DNA from: Typhlomys cinereus
Taxonomy: Eukaryota > Chordata > Mammalia > Rodentia > Platacanthomyidae
NCBI GenBank assembly: GCA_023101885.1
Contig: JALPQD010000642.1
Span: 248,001 to 312,000 of the forward strand
DNA: 64,000 nt
Direction: 5' to 3'
Below the pieces are notes generated by a model that searched no databases, was not told the origin of the DNA, and worked only from the letters and a program-made list of their open reading frames with translations. The position numbers were made by a program, and so were the translations under genes. Positions 1 through 12,466 of the stretch are shown piece by piece. Each line of letters begins with the position of its first letter. Position 1 is the stretch's first letter.

Positions 1-222
1 ACAATTCTTTGGACCCAGAGGAGAGTTTGGCATGCACATTAAAGGATGCTCCGGGGATGGGAGGGGGAAGCACTGGGGGATGGGGAGGGAAGAAAGGGGA
101 AGGGAGCACAGGGCAGTGGGAGGTTGGAGGGAGGGAGGGGACTGGTGTACCTATTAAGTTTTTATGAGTTAAAAAAAAAGAAAGAAAGAAAAAGAAAAAA
201 GAAAGCAGGAAAAAAAAAAGAA
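1..222 (+). mobile_element. L1 3' UTR end, cut by window start
   Basis: This is the 3' end of a LINE-1 with a G-rich purine tract (about 60-140), the lineage's conserved terminal block (about 142-170) and an impure A-rich tail (171-220). The same terminal block recurs at 10.6, 13.0, 23.1, 53.3, 53.47 and 60.8 kb, which defines it as an L1 3' end. The 5' part lies outside the window, so length and target-site duplication cannot be judged. Confidence 0.85.
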
Positions 223-311
223 TAGGAAGATTTGACATTAGGATGGATGGGCCCCAATAATAGGGAAATAATGGTCAGATTTCTGTTGAGGGCAATTGAT
301 AGTCAATAGCT

Positions 312-741
312 GTGTTAGTGTTCTCTAGAGCCCCAGAATCAACAGAATGGATATATATTGAATTGGCTTACTAGTAGTCCACCAATGGCTTCCAATAGCT
401 ACTCAGTACAGTGAGTGATGGCTGAAGCCTGAAGAGTCTTTAGTCATGTTGAAGACTTGGAGGGTTTGAGAGCTAGAGGGTCAAAGAAGTGGAGAAGTGA
501 AGAAGTTGGGCAGCAAGAAGGAAGAGAGTTTTCTAGCACATCTTCAGAGAGTCTCTTTTCAAAGTCTTCAGTTCTATGGTTCTTTTTAGCTGGTCTGCTA
601 CTGGGAAGTTCCAATCAGATCTAGGGCTGGTCTTTGTGTTGTAAATGTATGGATTTGCATTATCTCTTCAGGTAGTCTGACAGCTGATTTTAGTTAAGGC
701 CAGGTGTGATCAAGTTGATAGCCAGGATTAACTATCACAAT
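312..741 (-). mobile_element. MaLR/ERVL-like solo LTR, diverged
   Basis: Read on the minus strand it starts TGTGATAGTTAA-like and ends in a CTAACAC-like terminus, in the same layout as the better preserved copies at 22.62 and 56.45 kb. The diagnostic blocks are the plus-strand head ttctctagag and the tail tcaagttgatagccaggatt. I assign it to MaLR-type LTRs by the TG...CTAA(T/G)ACA termini. The family name is inferred and the divergence is clearly higher than in the 56-kb copy. Confidence 0.5.
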
Positions 742-1529
742 GGTATGTGGTCTTCTGAGATGTAGGTCAATTCAAAGCTGTTTAATTAAAGGCTGAGGGG
801 ACAAGGGTGTTTGCTTCCAAGCTGCTATCCTTTGCCAAGAGAGAGGGTTCCCCTTGAAATAATTGGCTCCAATGAGCATCTGTGTCAGGCATTCCTGTTT
901 GAGTGAGCTCCTCTACTGTCAGAAAGTCACTCTGATGAAGAAATGAGATGCAAATGCTCAAGGAGGGGAACTACCCATCAAACAGGGACCATCTCCTGCA
1001 GCAAAAGCCCTGAACAATGTAGACTGGGCATATGTTCCAGATGATTCTAAAAGCACCCATAGGTTTCTGAGCCTGAATAATGAATGAAATAGTGTACTAT
1101 TAAAGATACAGCAGAGATCACAGTGAGAGAGGATTACTTGCTGGGCATTTTTTTTGTCAATCTCCCATGCTTTACAATGAGTAAGATAGAGCAGAATGAG
1201 TGATGTCACTATCATTCCAGAATAGCCTTCACTTTGGGCTCCTCTGTTCTTATAACACATATACTCCATTTGTGGGATTGAGCCCTGGATATATTAATAC
1301 TGAAGATTACACTGTTATCTTTCTTAATATCTGACATACCAGAGCCTGGTACACTGACCGAATGCTAAAATTGTCTTAAGATACCTGAACATTGATGTAC
1401 GTGCCCCATGTCAAGTTTTACTCTTTTCATGGACAGGACCCAAAATATGACTATATTATCTCCCATGATTAACATCTATATATGGCAAAGGTAAACACAG
1501 ACACACACACACATGTACACACACGTGTT

Positions 1530-1866
1530 TTAAGGTAACAAGGGGTTTTATTCCAGCTCAAAATTCCAAGTTACATTTGATCACCAGTATCAGGAATCAA
1601 GTGATCGTGCCATAACACAGCCACAGAAAGAACTGAGAAAGGGCTATATTTTCTAGTTTGCCAATCTGCTGAATTCTGACAATCTGTCTCTCTATCTTAT
1701 GCTCCCATCCACAGTATTGTCCCACCCAGTATGAGCTGAGCCTGTCCACATCAATCAGATCATCTCCTACAGATTTGCTTGGTGGTCCACCTTAATTGAA
1801 TAATCCATTTTAGGAACGCCTAAAAGCTCAGTTCACAACTGTCAAATTGACACCTGAAACTAACTG
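1530..1866 (-). mobile_element. Diverged MaLR-like LTR fragment
   Basis: It keeps the recurrent block seen in related copies (cagatttgcttggtgg near 1770, and tcaaattgacacctg near 1844). It is related to the copies at 7.0 and 30.5 kb. A short CA-rich stretch (1500-1525) precedes it. Confidence 0.45.
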
Positions 1867-1888
1867 CTACTAATTGTGTCTGTATGTG

Positions 1889-1944
<56 letters not shown>
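1889..1944 (+). repeat. (GA)n microsatellite
   Basis: A nearly pure GA dinucleotide run of about 28 units, followed by a short GT-rich stretch. Open frames across it encode only Arg-Glu repeats and are not genes. Confidence 0.95.
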
Positions 1945-1947
<3 letters not shown>

Positions 1948-2167
1948 TGTGTGTGTATGTGTGCACACGCGTGCGTGCTCCTTACTCAGTAATTTGGAGC
2001 TAATTAAAAGGGTTATATTCTTGCATGGTCTGAATTATTCAGGTGAGTCCTCTGTGGAGGTGCTAGATGTCAGAGATGGCTCTACTGCCAGCCTTGAAGA
2101 AGTGTGCTGGCATAGGGAGGGAGGGACTATGGAAGTGGCCATGTGGCAAGGATTCAGGGTAGCCTGA

Positions 2168-4540
2168 GAGACTTGGAGTGGTCCCAACTATAAGTAACAA
2201 GAAAGTGAGAATCTAAGTGCAACAACTACAAAGAGATGAATTTTTCTAATAATGTAATGACACATAGAAATGATTTCCCCCCAGCGAGGAACCCAGACAG
2301 CAACACAGCCTGGTCCAAATTTTGATTACAAGCTTTTTAGGTCCTGAATAGAGGATCCAATTAGGGAATGCCTGTGTTTTGACCCATGGAAACTGGGAAA
2401 TAATAATACCTGTATGTTGTTTTCAGGTGCTAAATTTGTGGTGATTAATTACAACTAAGTTAAGTTGTGATTAAATTAAAGAATGAAATCAAATCTGCTT
2501 TGTTTTAATCATGAGCCTTGGGCCAATCGCTGAGAATATGTATGTCTTGATTTTCTCATCTAGGAAGTAGGAATAAAATAAAAATACAGCTTATATAATT
2601 TTTGGAAGTATTAAGTTCAGTGCTTGACATTAAACTATCACTTAACTAATTCAGTTGTTATGATACTATTATGGAATCCTTATTAATATCATTATGAGCT
2701 AATTGCTTCCTAGGTGCAAGTTCTCTCAGAGCTCCATAATTGAATATTGAATGAAATAAAGCTGAATACAATTATTTGGTTCGGGTAATGAGGTAGTGGG
2801 CTTTGATTGGCTATTGCAAGCAGAATGTATGAATTTTATGATAAATTATATGAAATTTAAGTATGCATCTATTATGTTTTGGGAAGAAAAAGGCAGATAA
2901 AAGTAAATATTTGCCCTTACAGAGAACATGGTTAGGATTTAGTGAAGAAAAACAGTTTTGCAATGTTCAATAGATTCAGAGGACTATTTCCTGCAAAATT
3001 ACTTATGGAAGCATATATCTGTTTTTATGATTAAAATGAGAATTTATTTTTGTCTTTTACCAATCCTCCAAACTTTATTCAGGAATAATCTGCTCATGAC
3101 TAGGTGAAGGCAGGATGTTATGGCAGGAGCACATGCAAAGTGTGCAATGGAGTAAGACCTTGTACTCCACAGTCACATGGAAATAAAGAGCTAAAGATAG
3201 AGGTTGGAGCCCCCAAATCCCTTGAGAATCACACCTATAATGACTCTTAGGTCATTAAATATGATGCATCTTTCAAAAGTTCTATCAGTTTTCCACAGTC
3301 CCTCATGGAGACTCATGTGCAGGCCTTTGGGAGTGGGAAATACAAGAAAAGAATTACAGCAAGGCACAAAGTAGGGCTTGAAAATTTGCACCTAATAAAT
3401 TCCCCTGAAGAAAGCTGTTGCTTCTGGTCCAAAGCCAGACTTGGAGAACTACTGGTAATATTTGCCTATGGAATTTCTTGCCAGAATTTCTCCAAATCCT
3501 AGCATAAACCCATGAGACAATAGAAAAACGGGGGAGAGTATTATAGTTAAACTAGAGACCAAGTTATTAAAGAAATCCATTACTGTTAAGTGAAAAGAAG
3601 AAGCACAGTAAAAGTTCATATATAAAGTGAAAGATGAAATCAGTACTTCTAGGAACAAAGAGACAATGCACAAGAAACACGTGACTAGTCAATTTCCTTG
3701 CATTTGATGTCCTGTTGAAAATCATTCCTGTGCTTGTGACTTCGTGCATTGCCAATGGTGAGTCTTTCTTGCAAATGTAATGAATATTCATATGTTTATA
3801 TTTACATCTGTTCTTTGTACAAGTTCTATCATTTGGGCATTAGAATAGCAAGTTTTAGAAGAAAAATAAATGCTTAATTTGACAATTTCAACATACAATT
3901 CTTGGTAATACCATTGCTCTTGTTAAGAGATTTGAATGATAGATTAGTCAAACAATATTCAATAATATTCATTCATTGACAAGTCCAGGCTAAGAACATT
4001 CATCATAGGATACTGTTTTTAGTAAACACTTCTAATTATAACATTTATAAAATGCGTTAGGATTTTAAAGATATCTTTATGAATGAGTAAAGAATATGAG
4101 GAGACAACAGTAAACTAAAAATACCTAGCACTCTCCTTTGTCTTCACACATTTGTGACAAAGTACCCAGTTTATAGATGTAGGGAGAGGCAAGCAGCATG
4201 GAAAGGCATAAGACTTCACCAGTAAACAGCAGGCAGTGATGGGCCAGATGAAATCTAGAAATATTGAACCTGAGATCTGAGAAACAAAAGATCTTAATAT
4301 TAAGTGCTAGGCAATACAATAGGGCATAGGCAGACTTCCTTTCAGCAGGGATGTAAGGAAAAGAGGAAAGATGGACCACAGCGACCTCCACTCATAGACT
4401 TGAAGACTAAAAATTATAAGATGGGAGATCTGTGGCCTAGATAGTCAGCCGGCACTTGCTAGCTTACTCATGTCATCATGGGGAACTATTTAAAGATTTT
4501 ACAATTAAGCACTTTAGCTGGAAAGAGTTGAAGCTCCTGA
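2168..4540. other. No recognised feature
   Basis: AT-rich sequence without an open frame, RNA gene or repeat family I can name. Short open frames here are under 100 codons and overlap each other on both strands with no recognisable motif. Confidence 0.5.
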
Positions 4541-4551
4541 AGTCTGCGTGC

Positions 4552-4806
4552 ATTTCTGTGTGTGTCTGTGTGTACCAGAGGGCACTTGAGTGTGTGACTT
4601 CTGGAGATATCCTGAATTGTTCTACCTCCTACTTGTGCTGCTCTGAGGTTTTCCAGGCTTTTCCTTCCCGGGTCGGAAGCATTGGTTGCTGCCATTTCCA
4701 ATCTGAGCGTTTTTTTTTTTTTTAACATGGGAACTGGGGATCTAAACTCAGGTCTTTTTGTTTGGGAGGCAAAAACCTTAACACCTGGACCATCTTTCCA
4801 ATCATT
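4552..4806 (-). mobile_element. B2-like SINE, old copy
   Basis: On the minus strand it keeps the tRNA-like head and the gagttTAGATcc B-box equivalent (as ggatctaaactc at 4739). It also has the body shared with the 18.6-kb and 46.2-kb copies and a GT-rich remnant of the CA tail at 4555-4580. A T12 run (4710-4722) sits in the same place as the A-run in the copy at 42.1 kb, so both belong to the longer subfamily. Confidence 0.7.
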
Positions 4807-5739
4807 TCCTGAAGTTTCATCTCCTCAAGCTCCAAAGACCTCCTCCCCCAAAGACCACTGAGAACTGGCACATGCCTAAGAAACTAGTTATGGCTTGGAT
4901 GCAGATCTAAGACAATAGGTCTGTATGGAGGGAGGTGCGGGTTACACTGCAGTGGGAAATGGAGGGTGCTTCTACTTGACAATCATGGCCTGTCTTCTGA
5001 GACAAGATATACAGGGACATTTGGTACCCATGCTTGGTCCTCTCTCCCAGTGCAGATTGTTTTGATTTGATTGTTTTGTATGCTCTCAGAGTCTCAGAGA
5101 CATTTGGTGGAAATGCGCTGATAACATTTCCTACTCTCACACCCACACTGTCAGAGCACATCTGGTATAAGGGCTCATTCAACTGGGTGGCCTTTGAACT
5201 CTTCTGGCAAAAGAAGCCAGAGGGCAGCCTGGGAGCAGCTTCTACACTCACCCTATAGTTTGTCTTGCATCCAGAGAACACTGGCAAGCATTCAGCCCAG
5301 CATAGGCCATGGTAGCTTGCATGGCTCAGCCAAAATGGTGGGGGTGGGTCAGGAGCTCAAGTTGAACACATTAATTTCTGCTATTTGAACCTCGCAGAAA
5401 AAAATGGCTCAATATCCCTAGAGCCTTATACAGAAAGTAAACTGAAAGGTGACAAGCCTGGGAAGAAACCTACACATCTCTATCCTTCATATCCTCAGCA
5501 AAGAAAAAAGTATTGACTTTTTATGGATTTGTCTTGTTCTGTATTTGTTTTACTTTGGTTTTCCCCACTATTATTTCTCATATGTCAATTGCATATATGT
5601 TTCCTCTCTTTCCAATGTAACTTCTCTCTCACTGCTTATGTTTTCTTTGCTGAATTTGGAACTAGGTTGTTTCTGAATTGGCCTTAGTTTTTGAACTGCT
5701 ATTACTATAGTCTGTTTTTTCCAATCTGAATGTTACTGG

Positions 5740-6005
5740 ATGGTGATCCCAAGAGAGGTAAGATCACTAAGAAGTCTCCTATATAAAACCAGAAGAGATA
5801 GCTGTCTCAATAGATGCACAAGTTATAATATACAACTAGAAGATTTATGTAATGAGCAAAACAATATGGCTACTCCAAGAGCCCATAACATTTCAATAAC
5901 TGAATCCAAAGATGACATGGAAATGTTCAATATATGAAATTAATAATTCAAAAGTCTAATGTTAAAAAAAATCACAAGCCATCTTATATGAATAAAGAAG
6001 TTAGT
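5740..6005 (+). mobile_element. Ancient L1 fragment (ORF1-like)
   Basis: The sequence around 5860-5960 resembles the ORF1 region of old mammalian L1 (a block reading roughly like actccaagagcccataaca, then an ORF1-like run of short A-rich codons). It is heavily decayed. Together with 6310-6518 and 6833-7000 it suggests one old L1 split by younger SINEs, although the middle of the element is missing. Confidence 0.45.
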
Positions 6006-6006
6006 T

Positions 6007-6305
6007 AAGGGCCAACAATGTGGTTCAGGGTGTAAAAGTGCTTACTGTGTAAGCCTGAAAACATGAGTACAATCTCTGGTACCCATATAAAAAGCCCAGA
6101 TGCAGTGTCTATAATTCCAGTGCATCTCTATGGAGGATGGACAGTGGAGACAGGAGAGTCACAGAAACTCATGGGATGGCCAATGTGGAATAAACAGTAT
6201 GCGAGAAACAATGAAAGACTGCCTCAACATGATGAGAACCGACTCCTGAAAGTTGTCCTCCCGTTTCCACACGGACCCACTAATAAATACCATAAACTTA
6301 AAAAA
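6007..6305 (+). mobile_element. B4/RSINE1-like SINE
   Basis: A tRNA-like head (tggttcagggtgtaaaag, 6021-6038) is followed by a B-box-like segment (6060-6075), a body with a B1-like stretch and an actaataaatac tail (6280-6292). It is similar in layout to the copy at 58.2 kb. Subfamily assignment is uncertain. Confidence 0.5.
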
Positions 6306-6417
6306 TGAGAAGAGAAGTCAGTTCAAAACTTGGAAAAGGAATTCAGCAACTTGGATGAGAATGTACTCTCCAGTGGCTACATCACTGAAGAAAATAACTC
6401 CCTCTCCCCCAGCAGCT

Positions 6418-6985
6418 AAGTGTCCAACATCAACTGAATGGATAAAGGAACTAAAGAACATTTACAGACTAGAATACTATTGGTTATTTTTGAAAAAAGA
6501 GAGAATTTGCAATAGCATAATGTAGATGAACTCGGGATTGAAGAGATGGCTCAGAGGTTAAACATCTGTCTCCCAAATAGAAGATCTTGAGTTCAGATTA
6601 CAGGTCTCACGTAAAAAATGGAAGAGGCCTGCATTTCCAGCCCTGGTGGGTGGGGCCTGGGAAATCCCAGAGTGAAGCACAAAGGAGGTAGAAGCAATCC
6701 AGGATGATTCCCAAAGTCACCCTTAGTTCTCCACAGGGACACACAGTACCCTCTGATACACACACACACACACACACGTGCGTGCACATACACACACACA
6801 CATAAATAAATATTAAACAATGTAGATGAACTTGGAGGAAGTCAAGCTAAGCTAAGTAGATACTGAAGGAAAATGTGGCATGATATCAAGTATAGAAACT
6901 GAAAGTCTCAACTTATCGAAGTGTAGAAACAAATGGTGGTTACCAGAGTTTCAGGTTGGAAGATTCAGGGAAAAGGAAGGTATTC
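6418..6985 (+). mobile_element. Ancient L1 3' end split by a SINE
   Basis: Sequence on both sides of the SINE at 6533-6818 follows the end of L1 ORF2 and the start of its 3' UTR: tgtccaacatcaactgaatg (6421), atgtagatgaactcgg (6520), then aaatggtggttaccagag (6932). These are old-L1 landmarks in the correct order. This element predates the SINE insertion. Confidence 0.7.
6533..6818 (+). mobile_element. B2-like SINE with target-site duplication
   Basis: The head gaagagatggctcagaggtt and B box gagttcagatta are followed by the shared body and a (CA)n tail ending cataaataaatattaaa. It is flanked by a 14-bp direct repeat aatgtagatgaact (6519-6532 and 6819-6832), the expected L1-mediated target-site duplication. 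The A box and B box are those of a tRNA-derived RNA polymerase III promoter. Confidence 0.9.
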
Positions 6986-6989
6986 AGTG

Positions 6990-7413
6990 TAACAGTTAGT
7001 CTGCATGTTGCTAATAATTTCAGAATCAACCCCTTAAAGGGTTTTATTTTAGCTTATGATTCTCTGGTTCTAGTTACAATTCCTTGTCTAGCTTGGCAGG
7101 AGAGCCCCCACCAACAACAGAAAGAAAGGTAACTGGTCACCACATATCCACAGGACCACTGACAGAGGGACAGTCCTTACTTACCAGATAAGCATGTTTG
7201 ACCAAATCTACAGAAGGATGCCAACCAAGGATCTAGTAAACAGGTAAAGACCTGTCCAGGATCTAGCCCCACCCACTGTGGACTGGGTTTCCTTATCAAC
7301 TAGATAATCTCCTGCAGGTTTGCTCTGGGGCTAACTCCACTACTGATTCTTTACAAATGTGCCCAGAGCTCAAACCTTCAACCATCAAGTTGACACCTGT
7401 ATTTAACTATGAC
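6990..7413 (-). mobile_element. MaLR-like LTR
   Basis: Carries the blocks ggagagcccccaccaacaac (7091) and catcaagttgacacctg (7384), and ends ttaactatgaca on the plus strand. It aligns well with the copy at 30.5-30.9 kb over its whole length. It is oriented opposite to the next element at 7.54 kb. Confidence 0.5.
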
Positions 7414-7539
7414 ATTCATCAAAAGATACATAGTTTGTTGGCAAGAAAAATAAACTTTGATAATGGTGTTACTAATAGCCATTGGCTAATCTCAATTGTC
7501 AAATGGTGAAATTTGAAGCTGCTCTGGAGATTGTATTTT

Positions 7540-7853
7540 AGGTATGATGTGGGTGACTACCTTAATTATGTTAATTGATGTACAAAGACCCCCCCATTCT
7601 GGGTGACACCATTCTCAGAATGATCCTGGGTTGTGTAAGGGAGAAAATGAGGTGAGTCTCAGTATACATTCATTACTTTCTGCTTCTTAGCTACAGACAC
7701 AATGTTACCAGCTGCCTCAACTTCCTGCCACCTTTACTTTCCCACAACAGTGGATGGTACCCCAGAATTATGAGCTAGAGTAAACCCTTTCTTCCTTAAC
7801 AATGCTTTTGTTAAGGTATTTTATCAAAGCAACAGCAAAATAACTAAGACAAT
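7540..7853 (+). mobile_element. MaLR-like LTR, 3' part
   Basis: Ends in the pattern ggtattttatcaaagcaaca...aataactaagaca, the 3' terminus typical of MaLR-type LTRs. A degraded polyadenylation-signal-like segment precedes it (agagtaaaccctttc, 7777). It is oriented opposite to its left neighbour. Confidence 0.5.
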
Positions 7854-7929
7854 TGTATATTTCAAAAACTGCTTAGAGCGTATTTTAAGTACTAAGTGTA
7901 TTTTCTAGAGAATGACAAATATCTGAAGT

Positions 7930-8130
7930 GATGGACTTTCTTCTACCTTTATTTTTTAATGTTGTATACATGAATATAGTAACATTATGATATTTTCAAC
8001 CCTTAGTCCTGAATCCTATCCTCCCTTTTCCCCCTATTACGCTTTATCTCTCCTGCCAGACTCCCTATTTTCAAATCTTTCCCCTTGTGCATACCACTGT
8101 GCTTCATCTAGTTTGTGATGACTTATTTCT
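7930..8130 (-). mobile_element. Old rodent L1 3' UTR-like fragment
   Basis: Resembles, on the minus strand, the non-coding end of old rodent L1 (atacatgaatatagtaacatt, then a C/T-rich block cctcccttttccccctatta). A related fragment lies at 44.64-44.87 kb. Family attribution is from memory of such blocks and is tentative. Confidence 0.35.
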
Positions 8131-8289
8131 GACTTGATTTTTAAATTAGCTTGATTTAAAATTTCCCTTCGTAAGCATATATCAAAATATTTGTTGCATC
8201 CCATGAATGTTTATTTACAATTACTATTTTTAATTTAAATGCAAAAGATTTTAAAAGTGATGTAAGTTTTGAGGGAAAGATTTTACTGA

Positions 8290-8500
8290 ATTACCCCTTT
8301 AAATAGTTCTATTTAGGTGTAATTTATACACTGTAAAATTCAGCCACATGGGTGTACATTACATTATTTTTAGCAAATGTACAATCATCATCTACATTAC
8401 AATTCAGATTACATTATTTTCATCACACCCCAAATATCCCCTAATGCTCAATCCCAGTCAAGTCTTGTCACCCAGACCAAGCTGCTTAAATTATTTTTAA
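8290..8500 (-). mobile_element. Ancient L1 3' UTR fragment (L1ME-like)
   Basis: Reads like the old L1ME-type 3' UTR in antisense: taggtgtaatttatacactg, aaaattcagccacatgggtg, acaatcatcatctacatt, tcatcacaccccaa, in the expected order. Highly diverged. Confidence 0.55.
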
Positions 8501-10256
8501 GGAATTTGGTTAACTAGATGATGCTATAAAACAAAAAGTCGGAGGCTGGAGCATAGCTCCACTGCACTAAATGTGAACTTACTGCCATGAATTCCAGATG
8601 CATTTATTTTCTGAGAATGCTTGCTCTCCTTGTTTTCCTTATTAGGGCAACTTTTCACATGGAACAACTTCACAGGCACCTGGTGATTATCTAGCTGTTA
8701 ACAGAGACTCTGGTATATATACTGGTATATATATAAATTCTGAGGACAAGCAAGGGACCTCTGTTGTTTTATATACCAGTTTCTGTGTTAATGTAAGCAC
8801 TTTAGTTTCAGGTAATTCTTCTTGTGTGAAATCAACAAAATGCAAGTTTTGAAGCTTCTAAGTGTCAGATGTTTTCTTCTGGGGTTTCCCAAACATGCTA
8901 TCTTGTCCTGGCTTCTTCGAGGAATATAGTCATACCCTATTCTCTCCATCTCACTGGGAGAAATTTATTTCACAATTAAGAGATACTTGGAGGTTTGTTG
9001 CCCATGCCTGAGAATGTACATTCCTGCATGTAGTCTTATATTTTTTAATTTATTTTTTCCACTCATACAAACTTGATAGTCTTTTTAGCACTGGAAAATT
9101 ATGTTTTGGATTCCTTACTTTCTAATAGCCCAGGAGGCCAATTTTGGTTTGAAAGGTAACATTACAGTTGAGGTAAAATTCTTGATACATATTATCAAAT
9201 AAATATGGATAAAAGGTCTCATTAAAATGAAAAAAACATCTAAATAATATGAAAAAGTAAATTCATTTCTGGACTCTGTAAAGTAAATGTGTTTTTTTCC
9301 AGTGCCTCAGTTTTCTTATCTAAAAATCGTCACAGGTTTCTAATACTTAAAAGCATTGAGGCATAATATAATTGTGCATAACATTGGAGACAACCCATAG
9401 TATATTCTAATTCTTGTTCTTTAAATTGTCTACACTGACTAAATGAGTTCTACTCTGCTATTTGATTCAACACAAGACAAAGAAGTTATATTTTTTAAAA
9501 AAGAAAAAATACACCTCAATAACTCAGTGTTTGAGGCTAGGATTCACTATAGAACTTAAAGGAAAAGGGATAATCAATTGATATGCACAACTTTGATGGA
9601 CCTTAGGGGAATGGTGATTCTTGAAAAAGTCAATCTCAAAGGAGTTTTACTACATTTCTTATAAGTGGAAACATTTTACGAACATATATTTTGCTATTCT
9701 TAAAATAACAAAATCATGGAAATGGAGAATAGGTTTGTGGTGTTAGGACTGGACAGAAAGTGTCAAGTATATTTTACAAAGGAATGACAGAAAGGAATCT
9801 CATGGTAAGAGAACAGTTTATGTATCATATGAAGAAATACATGTGAAAAACTTAATCAGTTCGACACCTAACCATCTTTAGGATGACGATGGTTTGGATA
9901 TGGAGATGTGGGTGCTGTTCAGATTGAAGCAGAACAAGTGTGTGGGGAGGGTGGGGGGGAAGTATGACCAACACTTACATCTTATATGTTAAATCGTTGT
10001 TACTTACTCTTTGTAACTCAGTAAAATCTTCACGGACTTATCACAACTGCATAAACTTGCATAACAGATACAAAATTTTCTTCATCTTTATTTTATACTA
10101 AATGGATTGAAAGTCAGTACTGTTGTCTCCTGGTCTCTCAATAAAACCAGGGCTAGAATATCATAGTATCATGGTTATAGAGTACTCTTATTATACAGTC
10201 TGGAGGTACTTTTGGCTGCAGAAAGGGAAACTATAGATAATGGTAGTTTAAATAAT
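8500..10256. other. No recognised feature
   Basis: AT-rich DNA without a repeat or coding frame I can name. A short imperfect duplication, tctggtatatatactggtatatatata, lies at 8709-8735. Confidence 0.5.
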
Positions 10257-10273
10257 AAAGAAATGCAACTACG
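10257..10273 (+). repeat. Target-site duplication, left copy
   Basis: The 17-bp sequence aaagaaatgcaactacg is repeated without mismatch at 10682-10698 and brackets the L1 insertion between them. The leading A residues of the right copy could also be counted as poly(A). Confidence 0.95.
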
Positions 10274-10681
10274 AGCAATCATAATTGGACATTGCATGCC
10301 CGGCACAATGTCCAACACATTATTGACCTTACAAAGTCTAGCATCTGCTAAAGGCACCAAGATCCTTGGAGGCAAGGGATTGACAGCCACAGTAGTGTTC
10401 CTATGCTTAAGGGGAACACAGGAAAGGGTTCAGGGAAAGGCCACTGGGTCCTTGTACGTCATCGGAGAGGAGGGCCCAGAGGAGAGTCAGGCATGCACAA
10501 GAAAGGACTCTGGGAATTGGGGCGGGAGGCACGGGGGGATGGGGAGGGAGGGGTGAGGGGAGGAGGAGCAAGGGGTTCGGGGGGAGGAGGAGGGAGGGAG
10601 GGAACTGGTGTACCTATTAAGTTTGTATGAGCTGATATTATAATAAAAATGTATTAAAAAATAAAAAATAAAAAAATAAAA
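10274..10681 (+). mobile_element. 5'-truncated young L1 (3' UTR only)
   Basis: A 408-bp insertion consisting of the last part of the L1 3' UTR. It matches the full-length element at 52.98-53.34 kb almost base for base, including tcataattggac, ggtccttgtacgtcatc, the G-rich tract (10510-10608) and the terminal block. It ends in an A-rich tail (10643-10681). The perfect 17-bp target-site duplication argues for a comparatively recent insertion. No coding sequence is included. Confidence 0.95.
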
Positions 10682-10970
10682 AAAGAAATGCAACTACGTT
10701 ATACAACAAGAAATGTGGTAGCTCTAGGCATGGTATGATGGATCAATAAAGATTTCAGAAGATTCAGGGGTTTTCTGTCATTCTGTTTCATCATCAGACT
10801 GATGGCTTTTTAGGATTAGGTTACCGACTCATGGTCACAATACATCTGCTGCAGTTTCAAGTATCAGAGTGTCTTATACCTACATTCAAGGGCAAAGAAG
10901 AGTGAAGGAGCTCTATGAGATAGTATGATTTGTGTGTATACATGTGTATGTATGTGTGTGTGTTAGAATG

Positions 10971-10972
<2 letters not shown>

Positions 10973-11012
<40 letters not shown>
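10973..11012 (+). repeat. (CA)n microsatellite
   Basis: About 19 CA units preceded by a GT-rich stretch (10931-10962), so the region could fold into a hairpin. Open frames on both strands encode Cys-Val or Thr-His repeats and are not genes. Confidence 0.95.
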
Positions 11013-11013
<1 letters not shown>

Positions 11014-11600
11014 CCTTATAAGAAGTCTTGTTGCAAAAGGTTTCTAGTAGAATTCTTTCATCCTGGAATGGTGTTACACGGACACACCTGTAGCAAAGGA
11101 GAAAGGATTTGTTGTTTTGTTGTTGTTTTTTGTCTCCTTCATAAACAGCATTAAAGTACAAGGGATTGTGATGTGTATCATGTGCAAATTGACACTATGG
11201 GCTATACTTTCTTCTGTCACTCCAAGTGGTCATTTCAGAGCTGTGCAACATTGACATTAGCCTCCCCCACCAAGTTTTTCAGTTCCCCAAGTAAACAATA
11301 GAACTGGAAGAATAGTCCTGTTTTGAGTGGCAAATCTTGGTATAGACTCTCTGGTTGCCTATCGCCAGTTGGGTAGACTCTTTCATCACTTTAGGATTTT
11401 ATTATTCATTCTTTTGTTTAGTGTTAGCTATTTTTCCAGAAACTGTAGTATAAGTATAGCAATGTCATGAAATTATTTTGAAGAAATCAAAAAAAGGTAA
11501 GAAGCCAACCCATTGTTTTGATTTTAAAATTAGCATGAAATTCTTAAAATACACAATCAGATGGAAATTTACTGAGACCCTACTATTAATACATAAACAC

Positions 11601-12466
11601 ACAGTGAATGATTTTTCTGATATGTTTTTGAATCCAATTTGCTAAGATTTTGTTGAGAATCTTTGCATCTGTGTTCATCAGAGATTGGCCTATAGTTTTC
11701 TTTTTTAAGTGTATCTTTATTAGGTTTTGGGATTAAGATGATATTAGCTTCATAGAAAGAATTTGGTAGTGTTCCTTCCTTCACAATTTGATGGAACAGT
11801 TTAAGGAGTATTAGGGTTAGTTGTCCCTTAAATGTCTGGTAGAACTCTGTGGTGAATCCATCTGGTCCAGGACATTTTTTGGTGGGAAGATTTGAGATTA
11901 CTTCATCGATTTCCTCATATGTTATAGGACTATTTAAATAATTCAAAACTTCCAGATTCAATTTAGGTAAGTTTTGCTTACTTAGGAATTCATCCATTTC
12001 TTTTGTGTTATCAAATTTCACAGAGTATAAGTTTTTGAAATATGATCTTATAATTCTCTGAATTTCTTGGGTATCAGTAGTGATAACTCCATTTTCATTT
12101 CTAATTTTGTTAATTTGGGTTTTCTCTCTCTTGTGTTTTGATTAAGTTAGCTGGGAGTGTATCAATCTTATTGATTTTTTCAAAGAATCAGCTTTTTGAC
12201 TGGTTGATTCTCTGTATCATTTTCCTAATCTCAATTTCAGATATTTCTTCCCTGATTTTGCTAATCTCCTCTCTTCTACTGCTTTTGGATTGGATTGCTC
12301 TAGTGTCTCTAAAGCTTTAAGCTGCATTAAGTTATTTATTTGTGATTTTTTTTCGATATAGGCATTAAGAGCCATAAACTTACCTCTTAGGATGGCTTTC
12401 ATTGTGTGCCAAAGATTTTGAGAAGTAGTATTTTCATTATCATTCACTTCTAAGAAATTTTGAATT
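11601..12466 (-). mobile_element. Inverted 5' segment of a twin-primed L1 (ORF2 part)
   Basis: In antisense this matches ORF2 of the long plus-strand copy from about 50,180 back to 49,320, the stretch between endonuclease and reverse transcriptase. The longest frame (11569-12021, minus) includes the [14 protein letters not shown] and [12 protein letters not shown] blocks, but frameshifts follow on both sides. It abuts the sense-oriented 3' UTR at about 12,467, giving the order [inverted 5' piece][sense 3' piece]poly(A) expected from twin priming. Confidence 0.9.
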